Under the pieces are notes generated by a model. That model was not told the origin of the DNA. It made no database searches and worked only from the letters and a program-made list of their open reading frames with translations. The position numbers were made by a program, and so were the translations under genes. Shown one piece after another: positions 25,610 through 32,482 of a DNA stretch of 64,000 nucleotides. Origin of the DNA: Thalassotalea nanhaiensis (GTDB lineage Bacteria; Pseudomonadota; Gammaproteobacteria; Enterobacterales; Alteromonadaceae). The stretch spans positions 930,001 to 994,000 of the forward strand of contig NZ_CP134146.1 of the NCBI RefSeq assembly GCF_031583575.1. The letters run 5' to 3'. The first letter of the stretch is position 1. Every line of letters begins with the position of its first letter.

Positions 25610-26377
25610 ATGAAAAAGACAATGACAGCAATAACCCTTAGTACGGTATTATTAACTACAGCATTTATTACTCCACAAGCGTACGCTGAAGAGAAGAACA
25701 TTATTGAGCACATTGAAGAAATCCCAACGGAAGAAAAAGTAGGGGTAAGTATAGGTGCAATTATTGGCGGTATTTTTGGTGGACCTCCTGGCGCATTCAT
25801 TACAGCTATAGCCGGCGACTTCATCGCTAAAAATATGATTAATGAAGAAGAAATAAGTGCGTTAGAAACACAAGTTGAACAGCAAAAACTTAGTGCGACC
25901 AATGCAAAGCACAAGTATAAAGGCGAAATTAAAAACCTTGAAATGCAATATCAGCAAGAGGTGATGAACATTGCCAACAGCTATGAAAACAGTGAAAAAG
26001 CGCAAGTAGAAAACATTTTAGTAAGCTTAATGTTTAGAACCGGTTCGAGCGTAATTGAACCGCATTATGAACAACAGGTGCAGGCTTTAGCGAAAGTATT
26101 ACAGCGTTCGCCGCACTTAAATATTGACCTGTCAGGCTATACCGATAAACAGGGCGATGAACAACGCAACCTGCAATTGGCCGAACAGCGTATTGCCAGT
26201 GTTAAACAATTATTACTGGATGAAGGGATAGAAGAACAACGAATCTTTACCAATGCATTTGGAGAGTTGGCACCGGTAGATGCAACTGTTGCCTCTGAAG
26301 TAAATTACTTTGATCGACGTGTTGTAATGAAACTGAAAGTTGATAGTGAGGAGGTGGCAAAGCAAGCAAACTTATAA
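25610..26377 (+). CDS. pdsO: Sortase-associated OmpA-like protein PdsO
   Basis: 255 residues from ATG at 25610, which has an AAAGG site. The longer frame from 25526 is rejected. Signal peptide (about 1-26, ending AYA), a Gly/Ala-rich hydrophobic segment (IGAIIGGIFGGPPGAFITAIAGDFIA), a coiled coil (about 80-140), and an OmpA C-terminal peptidoglycan-binding domain with LSGYTDKQGDEQRNLQLAEQRI. This architecture is that of PdsO. The protein probably anchors or scaffolds the sortase substrate in the cell envelope. Confidence 0.9.
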   Translation: MKKTMTAITLSTVLLTTAFITPQAYAEEKNIIEHIEEIPTEEKVGVSIGAIIGGIFGGPPGAFITAIAGDFIAKNMINEEEISALETQVEQQKLSATNAKHKYKGEIKNLEMQYQQEVMNIANSYENSEKAQVENILVSLMFRTGSSVIEPHYEQQVQALAKVLQRSPHLNIDLSGYTDKQGDEQRNLQLAEQRIASVKQLLLDEGIEEQRIFTNAFGELAPVDATVASEVNYFDRRVVMKLKVDSEEVAKQANL

Positions 26378-26416
26378 ATTGATTTTTTAAACATCTAAAT
26401 AACCCCCGCCAAGTAG

Positions 26417-26449
26417 AAGCCATTTTTCAGCAGAATTATGGCTTTTTTT
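26417..26449 (+). terminator. Rho-independent terminator after pdsO
   Basis: AAGCCAT and ATGGCTT pair around a 14-base loop, followed by TTTTT. It separates pdsO from the ECF gene group. Confidence 0.8.
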
Positions 26450-26469
26450 GCTCATGGAAGAGCTATATG

Positions 26470-26498
26470 CAGAAAATACATGGATGTATAATTTTCTG
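26470..26498. other. AT-rich hairpin upstream of the ECF gene group
   Basis: CAGAAAATACAT, GG, ATGT then ATA bulge, ATTTTCTG: about 12 paired bases. It lies between the pdsO terminator and the next gene. It could be an operator or leader structure; its role is not clear. Confidence 0.3.
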
Positions 26499-26657
26499 TT
26501 TTGCTCAGGGAGAAGGAATGCAAACTGCCATGGAGTTAATAAGTTAATATTGAATTAGTAGCTTTAATAAATTTATTTTCAATCGCTGCATCTAAAACCA
26601 TCTTTTAACACCTCTTATTAAATAACACACATTATTTTTAAATTATTGGAGTTTATT

Positions 26658-27008
26658 ATGCACGGCAATCTTATCCCTATCGTATTATTTATCATGTTAG
26701 GCGTTATTGGCTTTTCATTCTTTTTCTTTTCTTTTAAAGGCAAGCAAGCGTTACATCAAACCTTGCAAGTAGCATTTGAAAAAGGCCAGTCTATGTCCCC
26801 TGAAAGTATTGAAAAAATACTGCAAGGTCAGAAAAATCCGCACGCTGATTTTAAACGCGGTGTACTGTTAGTTAGTTTAGCTGTAGCCATTGGTATATAT
26901 GGTCTTATTAATCCATATGGCATCGACATGGTCGGGTTCTCATTATTCCCATTAGCAATTGGAATTGGCTACCTAGTCGTTTGGAAGTTTGGTCCAAAAG
27001 ACGCTTAA
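26658..27008 (+). CDS. Small membrane protein, DUF6249-like
   Basis: 116 residues from ATG at 26658, preceded by GGAG at good spacing; the TTG at 26646 is rejected. An N-terminal TM helix (PIVLFIMLGVIGFSFFFFSF), a cytoplasmic stretch containing LHQTLQVAFEKGQSMSPESIEKIL, then two more helices. The pattern fits DUF6249, small membrane proteins often encoded next to ECF sigma factors. That association suggests a role in sigma-factor control. The ECF gene follows 24 bases later. Confidence 0.7.
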   Translation: MHGNLIPIVLFIMLGVIGFSFFFFSFKGKQALHQTLQVAFEKGQSMSPESIEKILQGQKNPHADFKRGVLLVSLAVAIGIYGLINPYGIDMVGFSLFPLAIGIGYLVVWKFGPKDA

Positions 27009-27032
27009 GCAATGATGTGATACGCTAACCTT

Positions 27033-27551
27033 ATGCTAGACAAATTAATCGCTAAGTTTACAAAGCAAAATGACCAGCATGCATTTACTGAAATAGTAAA
27101 GGCATGCCAGTCAGATTTGCGCGGCTATTGCCGGCGATTAACCGCTGGCGACCATGCTCTTGCTGATGACATCGCTCAAGAAAGCTTAATTACTGCTTAT
27201 CAACAATTAGGTAAATTAAATAATATCCAGGCGTTTAAATCATGGTTATATCGTATTGCCTATCGTAATTTTTTAAATCAAATAGCAAAAAATAAAGAGC
27301 AAGTGCAAGAGGCATTACCAGAAATTGCAATTACTGATAATTGTGAAAACGAACACATGGTAATGCAATTAATGCAGTTTTTAAGTAACGAGCAAAGAGC
27401 AGTGCTAACCCTGAATATGACGCTGGGTTATGGTCATGATGAAATTGCTTCAATCTTAAACATGCCTTTAGGTACGGTAAAGTCGCACTGCAAACGCGGC
27501 AAGGATAAATTATTATCTATCGGCCAACAATTACAATTAGGAGCAGCATAA
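27033..27551 (+). CDS. ECF-type RNA polymerase sigma factor
   Basis: 172 residues with sigma-70 region 2 (about 15-85; ALADDIAQESLITAYQQL, FKSWLYRIAYRNFLNQI) and region 4 (about 115-165; LSNEQRAVLTLNMTLGYGHDEIASILNMPLGTVKSHCKRGKDKL). It is clearly distinct from RpoE at 53.5 kb. The gene sits inside the sortase locus, flanked by two small membrane proteins. It may direct transcription of the locus. Its start is not preceded by a strong Shine-Dalgarno sequence. Confidence 0.92.
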   Translation: MLDKLIAKFTKQNDQHAFTEIVKACQSDLRGYCRRLTAGDHALADDIAQESLITAYQQLGKLNNIQAFKSWLYRIAYRNFLNQIAKNKEQVQEALPEIAITDNCENEHMVMQLMQFLSNEQRAVLTLNMTLGYGHDEIASILNMPLGTVKSHCKRGKDKLLSIGQQLQLGAA

Positions 27552-27865
27552 TGTGCCCTTTTAATGAGCAGCAACTAGAATCGCTTTTCAGTAAGCCTAT
27601 GCCAACAGTCGATTCTAAAGAATTTGTTCAACAAACTCTTGATAAAGCCAACAAACGTAACTTTAAACGATTTTTTATTTTACAATTGTTTGCGCTTATC
27701 GCGTTAATCCCCTTGTTGTATTTCTTACCTACAACGATGATTATAAACTCAATCAGCCAATTTAAAATTTATGAATTAGCAAGTATTCAGTCCGTGTTAT
27801 TAAGCTCTGTACCGTTATTCATTGTTGCGTTGGTGTGTTATTTCATTAACGATGAACTCGCTTAG
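27551..27865 (+). CDS. Small membrane protein coupled to the ECF sigma factor, possible anti-sigma factor
   Basis: 104 residues. A cytoplasmic N-terminal part (about 1-38, charged) is followed by two TM helices (about 42-62 and 82-98). The start overlaps the ECF stop by one base (TAATG), so the two are translationally coupled. That arrangement and topology fit an anti-sigma factor, but there is no ZAS zinc motif and no sequence match I recognise. Confidence 0.7.
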   Translation: MCPFNEQQLESLFSKPMPTVDSKEFVQQTLDKANKRNFKRFFILQLFALIALIPLLYFLPTTMIINSISQFKIYELASIQSVLLSSVPLFIVALVCYFINDELA

Positions 27866-27875
27866 AACAGCTAAT

Positions 27876-27894
27876 TCATAATTGATCATTTTTT
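27876..27894. promoter_or_regulatory. Second candidate PdsR box upstream of the sortase substrate
   Basis: TCATAATTG at 27876-27884 followed at the same 10-base period by the weaker half TCATTTTTT (27886-27894). It is about 81 bases upstream of the substrate ATG. The first half is identical to both halves of the repeat in the pdsR/pdsO intergenic region. Confidence 0.5.
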
Positions 27895-27974
27895 ATAGGA
27901 CTAAGGTCACTTTTTACTAGCCCTATTGTCATAAAGTTTCGCTTAAATTGAATCACAATTTATGGAGAAACTTT

Positions 27975-30194
27975 ATGACACCTAAACCCTCATTCAAACA
28001 TTATTTAACCGGTTCAGCACTCTGGCTTACCTACCTTATTGTTGGCTCTATGCTTGTTAGTAGCTTTGTTGTATACGCGAGTACAAATTCCAACTCAAAC
28101 CAGATTACAAGCCAATATTCAAAAACTATAGACTATAACAACATTGAATCAGGCAGCTTATTTCTTAAAAGTGAGCAGGGAATAACGCATTCCTTAGTTA
28201 CGGCAAGTGACTATAACGTTGATGTGAATGCCATGATGGCAAGGGTGGTTCTGACTCAAAGTTTCACCAACACATCACCTGATTGGGTAGAAGGAATATA
28301 TGTGTTTCCCCTGACTGAAGGTGTCGCCGTTGATGATATGGAAATGTGGATTGGGGAGCGGTTTATTAAAGCCGAAATACAAGAGCGAAAACAGGCAAAG
28401 AAAACTTACGAAGCTGCCAAAAAAGCAGGAAAGAAAGCCAGCTTAGTCGAGCAAGAAAGACCTAATCTGTTTACTACCTCGGTCGCAAATATTCCCCCTG
28501 GAGAGTCGATCAAAATTAAAATCAGCTACTTGCAACAAGTACCGTTACTTGCCAACACATTTAGCTTACGCCTGCCATTAACAATAACCCCCCGATATAT
28601 TCCACAAGAGTACACCGAGGCGAAACTGGAATATGAACATCATCAAACAGCTCAGCAAATAGAACAACAAACTACCCCCATTGATATAAAACAAGGGCTT
28701 GGCTGGTCAGTGAATACTTTTACCGTACCTGATGCATCTCGAATCACGCCATTTCAAGTGTCTGAGAGCTTAGGTCAAAAAGCAGCTATCTCAGTAAATT
28801 TGAATGTTGGCTTGCCCTTGTCAAAAGTTGAAAGCGAACACCATAAGATTAATCACTCAGCCGTTGAACAAACTCATAAAATTTCGCTAGACAGTAGCAG
28901 AGTGGAAATGAATCGTGATTTTGTACTAAATTGGACGATACAAGAAAGTGCTAGACCGCAAGCTGCGTACTTTAAAGAAAGCAAGCAAGGCTTTGATTAT
29001 GGTTTATTCATGATAACTCCGCCAACAGCGCCGCAAACTAATATCAATATTCCAAAAGAGATGATTTATATCATTGATACTTCTGGCTCAATGGGAGGGG
29101 TTGCAATTGAGCAGGCAAAATTAGCGTTAGACTTTGCTGTTAAGCAATTAACGCCTACGGATAAATTTAACATTATTGAATTCAATTCAACTTATACAAC
29201 ACTGTTTAATCAATCTGAAGTTGCTTCAAAAGCGTCGGTGAATCGAGCGATTAATTGGATTAGCCACCTGCATGCAAACGGCGGCACTGAAATGGTCGGT
29301 GCATTAAACGCCGCAACCGGGCATTCTGCTGCTTCTGGCTTTATTAGACAAATAGTGTTTATTACCGATGGTAGTGTGGGCAACGAAGAGCAATTGTTTC
29401 GAATCATTAAATCTAAGCTCTATGATTCCAGATTACACACCGTTGGCATTGGCAGTGCACCAAATAGTCATTTTATGGAGCGTGCAGCTGAACTAGGCAG
29501 AGGGTCTTTTAATTACATTGGTGATATCGGTTCCGTCCAGCAAAAAATGAGTGAATTATTTAATCGTATTGCCCAGCCTATGCTAACTGATATTACGATT
29601 AATTGGCCCAGTGAACAGGTTGAACTATTACCGAAAAAAATTCCTGACTTATATGCGACAGAGCCACTCATCATAAGCGCTCGTTGGCCTTCAAACTCTT
29701 TACTAAATAACTCTGCAAAGATGACTGTAAGTGGTGAAATCAACCAACAACTTTGGTTACAAGATATGCCCGTTAATAATGCAATGACACAATCAGGAAT
29801 AGCAACATGGTGGGCGAGACAAAAAATAAAACATCTCAATTACGAACTATATGACACGGATGAAAAAAATGAGAAGCAAGGCATCATTAATAAAATTACA
29901 GACATAGCAATTAGTAACCGTTTGCTTTCCAAGTACACCAGTTTTGTTGCCGTGGAAAAAACGCCAAGCAGAACGCTTGCTGACATTTTGAAAAAACGCC
30001 CTGTGGCTAATGCTATGCCAAAAGGTTCAACTCAAAAAATCCCATTAGCTCAAACCGCAACCAATGCTAATGTTTTATTTAAAGTAGGGTTGTTAATGTT
30101 ATTGATCACCGGCTTATGCATGTTAGCAACTCGAACGAGGCGTCAATACCAGCAATTAACTCTGAGCAACAAATCAAAGAAGATTAAGGAATAA
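27975..30194 (+). CDS. Marine proteobacterial sortase target protein (VIT and vWA domains)
   Basis: 739 residues from ATG at 27975, which has a GGAG site; the TTG at 27948 is rejected. Signal peptide/TM (about 12-35), a VIT (vault/inter-alpha-trypsin) domain (about 50-190), then a vWA domain with MIDAS motif DTSGSMGG (about 370). The C-terminus has a sorting signal: LAQTA at about 691-695, a hydrophobic helix (VGLLMLLITGLCML) and basic TRTRRQ. The class GN sortase next door should cleave here. The motif differs from the LPXTG-like form by Ala for Pro. Confidence 0.93.
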   Translation: MTPKPSFKHYLTGSALWLTYLIVGSMLVSSFVVYASTNSNSNQITSQYSKTIDYNNIESGSLFLKSEQGITHSLVTASDYNVDVNAMMARVVLTQSFTNTSPDWVEGIYVFPLTEGVAVDDMEMWIGERFIKAEIQERKQAKKTYEAAKKAGKKASLVEQERPNLFTTSVANIPPGESIKIKISYLQQVPLLANTFSLRLPLTITPRYIPQEYTEAKLEYEHHQTAQQIEQQTTPIDIKQGLGWSVNTFTVPDASRITPFQVSESLGQKAAISVNLNVGLPLSKVESEHHKINHSAVEQTHKISLDSSRVEMNRDFVLNWTIQESARPQAAYFKESKQGFDYGLFMITPPTAPQTNINIPKEMIYIIDTSGSMGGVAIEQAKLALDFAVKQLTPTDKFNIIEFNSTYTTLFNQSEVASKASVNRAINWISHLHANGGTEMVGALNAATGHSAASGFIRQIVFITDGSVGNEEQLFRIIKSKLYDSRLHTVGIGSAPNSHFMERAAELGRGSFNYIGDIGSVQQKMSELFNRIAQPMLTDITINWPSEQVELLPKKIPDLYATEPLIISARWPSNSLLNNSAKMTVSGEINQQLWLQDMPVNNAMTQSGIATWWARQKIKHLNYELYDTDEKNEKQGIINKITDIAISNRLLSKYTSFVAVEKTPSRTLADILKKRPVANAMPKGSTQKIPLAQTATNANVLFKVGLLMLLITGLCMLATRTRRQYQQLTLSNKSKKIKE

Positions 30195-30196
30195 GT

Positions 30197-30925
30197 ATGA
30201 GTGATATTAAATTTATTCCAGTAACCGATTTGTCAAAATTGAATTGCAGCTCAGCCAGTCAGAAATCGACTGAAACAAAAAACATAAGCGCTGCCAAAAT
30301 AATGAAGATTTTATCTGTATTAATTTCGTTAGGTTGTATCGCCAGTGCGTCTTTCATTCACATTAAGGCGTATACGGCTCAGTATCTATTAAGCCAGGCT
30401 TGGCAAAAAAGTGACGTCAGCAACGTTGCAAAGCCATGGCCTTGGTTTGACAGCCATCCTGTGGCAAAAATTCACTTTCCAACCTTAGATGATGAGCATA
30501 TTGTTTTGGCGGGAGACTCGGGACAAGCTTTGGCTTTTGGTCCTGGCTTAAGTCACTTAAGTGCACAACCCGGTGAAGAGGGCACTTTAGTCATCTCTGG
30601 ACACCGAGATACTCATTTTAGTTTATTGCAATATTTAAACCCAACAGAAAATGTAGTACTTGAAAGTATGTCTGGCGTACAGCATCGCTATAAAATAAAT
30701 AAGATCAGCGTGATTGATATTAACAAAGATGACATTGTACAAACTGATTTTGAACGATTATTACTGGTAACTTGTTTTCCATTTGATAGCGATGATGCTA
30801 ATACTCCATTAAGATATGTAATTGAAGCTTTTCCTGTTGATAATAATCAACCCTCACAACTCATTGCCAAGCAAATGTCAGTGCCAGTAAAGGTATATAG
30901 TAAAAGTGCACCAATAACGTTCTAA
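30197..30925 (+). CDS. Class GN sortase
   Basis: 242 residues. An N-terminal TM helix (about 35-52, IMKILSVLISLGCIASASFI) anchors a periplasmic sortase domain. Catalytic residues are visible: His in ISGHRDTHF (about 135), Cys in LLLVTCFPF (about 192) and Arg in TPLRYVIE (about 205). It is the transpeptidase for the preceding substrate, 2 bases upstream, and probably attaches it to an envelope partner. Sortases are rare in Gram-negative bacteria. This one-substrate arrangement is the proteobacterial dedicated type. Confidence 0.95.
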   Translation: MSDIKFIPVTDLSKLNCSSASQKSTETKNISAAKIMKILSVLISLGCIASASFIHIKAYTAQYLLSQAWQKSDVSNVAKPWPWFDSHPVAKIHFPTLDDEHIVLAGDSGQALAFGPGLSHLSAQPGEEGTLVISGHRDTHFSLLQYLNPTENVVLESMSGVQHRYKINKISVIDINKDDIVQTDFERLLLVTCFPFDSDDANTPLRYVIEAFPVDNNQPSQLIAKQMSVPVKVYSKSAPITF

Positions 30926-31057
30926 TTTAACATTTAACACCTTTCTTTAAAGTCAGCTAATGCCAATTTTATTTTTAAATGAACTTGGTATTTAACGCTG
31001 GCTTTTTCTATTTTTAATCACGGCAGTTTACAAATTGTAAATTAATTGTTAACGTAT

Positions 31058-31073
31058 ATGTAAGCGCTTACAT
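31058..31073. promoter_or_regulatory. LacI-family operator upstream of the first GPH transporter operon
   Basis: ATGTAAGCGCTTACAT is a perfect 16-bp palindrome with the central CG typical of LacI-family operators. It lies 30 bases upstream of the transporter ATG. Two near copies (ATGAAAGCGCTTACAT) lie at 41529 and 41589. The LacI gene at 38 kb is the likely regulator. Confidence 0.8.
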
Positions 31074-31102
31074 TTTGTGTTTAATAAATTAGTGAACAAT
31101 CA

Positions 31103-32482
31103 ATGAACTCACAACAAAATAATAAATTTTCAATAAAAGAGAGTGCAGGTTATGCCTGTGGCGATGTTGCGTCTAATTTCTATTGGCGCGTTTTTGACGT
31201 ATTTCTCTTCATTTTCTATACCGATGTATTTGGGCTATCTGCTGCTGCTGTAGGTACCATGATGCTGGTAACCCGGTTAATTGATGCGTTTTCTGATCCA
31301 TTGATGGGCGCTGTAGCTGACCGAACAAAAACTCGCTGGGGAAAATTCAGGCCATACTTACTTTGGGGAATTATTCCAATCGCAGCCGCTGGCGTATTAA
31401 CCTTCACAGTACCTGACTTAGATGACAGTGGTAAGTTAATTTGGGCCTATTGTACTTATATATTCATGATGTTGGCCTATACGTTTATTAATGTGCCATA
31501 CGGTGCGTTGCTTGGTGTGATCACCGGTGATAGTCAACAGCGTACGCTGTTAACCAGCTTTCGCTTTATTGGTGCCTTTTCAGGAGGAAGTTTAGTTGCG
31601 TATTTAACGCCGGAGCTAGTGAGCTTTTATGGCGGTAATGATCAAGTGTTAGGTTGGCAATTAACCATGCTAACCTACGGCATCGTTGCCGGTGTTCTGT
31701 TTTTTATCAGTTTTATTTCTACCACTGAACGTATTCAACCAGTAGCCACTAAAAGCACACCCGTGCTCCAAGACATCAAAGACTTATTCAATAATAAACC
31801 TTGGCTGATATTATTTTCATTGGCATTAATTATCATGATGACCATTACGTTGCGCGGTAGTTCTGGCACGTTTTATTTTAAGTATTTTGTTGAACGAGAA
31901 GACTTAATTGGTAGCTTCAGCTTAGCGTATATGTTGTCTTTGGCTGTAGGTGCTGCGAGCACGCCATTACTGACCAAACTTTGTGATAAAAAAACATTAC
32001 TGTTCATTTTGATGATTGCGGTTACCGTATTGTCGACATTGTTTTATTTTGTGTCAAAAGATCAGCTCTGGCTTATATTTACCCTGCAAATTGGCATTGG
32101 TTTTTGTTTAGGGCCTAAGTCACCATTAGTCTTTTCTATGTATGCCGATACTGCTGATTTTTCTGAATGGAAAACCGGGCGCAGAGCAACGGCAATGATT
32201 TTTTCAGCAGCCGCTTTTGCACAAAAGTTAGGGGGCGCATTGGCTGGGGCTATGATGGGATGGTTACTCGCGAGTTTAGGCTATGTTGCCAATCAAGTTC
32301 AAAGCTTGGAGTCACAGCACGGCATTGTATTATTAATGACGTTATTGCCTGCAATGTTTGCGTTAATTTCAGTGTTTGTGATCCGCTTTTATCCATTAAG
32401 CGATCGTAATGTTGTCGATATACAAGACAAGCTTAATATGCAAAAACATACCATAGCGAAAGAGCTTGCCAAGAATGTATAA
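31103..32482 (+). CDS. MFS sugar transporter, GPH (glycoside-pentoside-hexuronide):cation symporter type
   Basis: 459 residues with about 12 TM helices. GPH family signs: YACGDVASNFYWRVFDVFLFIFYTDVFG at the N-terminus, the RLIDAFSDPLMGAVADRTKTRWGKFRPYLLWG loop, and DTADFSEWKTGRRATAM in the second half. It probably imports a disaccharide or aldobionate with Na+ or H+. It is first in an operon with the GH94-gluconokinase gene, whose ATG lies 8 bases before this stop. Cellobionate is therefore a reasonable guess for its substrate. Confidence 0.9.
   Translation: MNSQQNNKFSIKESAGYACGDVASNFYWRVFDVFLFIFYTDVFGLSAAAVGTMMLVTRLIDAFSDPLMGAVADRTKTRWGKFRPYLLWGIIPIAAAGVLTFTVPDLDDSGKLIWAYCTYIFMMLAYTFINVPYGALLGVITGDSQQRTLLTSFRFIGAFSGGSLVAYLTPELVSFYGGNDQVLGWQLTMLTYGIVAGVLFFISFISTTERIQPVATKSTPVLQDIKDLFNNKPWLILFSLALIIMMTITLRGSSGTFYFKYFVEREDLIGSFSLAYMLSLAVGAASTPLLTKLCDKKTLLFILMIAVTVLSTLFYFVSKDQLWLIFTLQIGIGFCLGPKSPLVFSMYADTADFSEWKTGRRATAMIFSAAAFAQKLGGALAGAMMGWLLASLGYVANQVQSLESQHGIVLLMTLLPAMFALISVFVIRFYPLSDRNVVDIQDKLNMQKHTIAKELAKNV

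Noticed and set aside
27551-27865. Classical zinc-binding (ZAS) anti-sigma factor
   Set aside because: The H-x3-C-x2-C motif is absent; only topology and coupling support an anti-sigma role.
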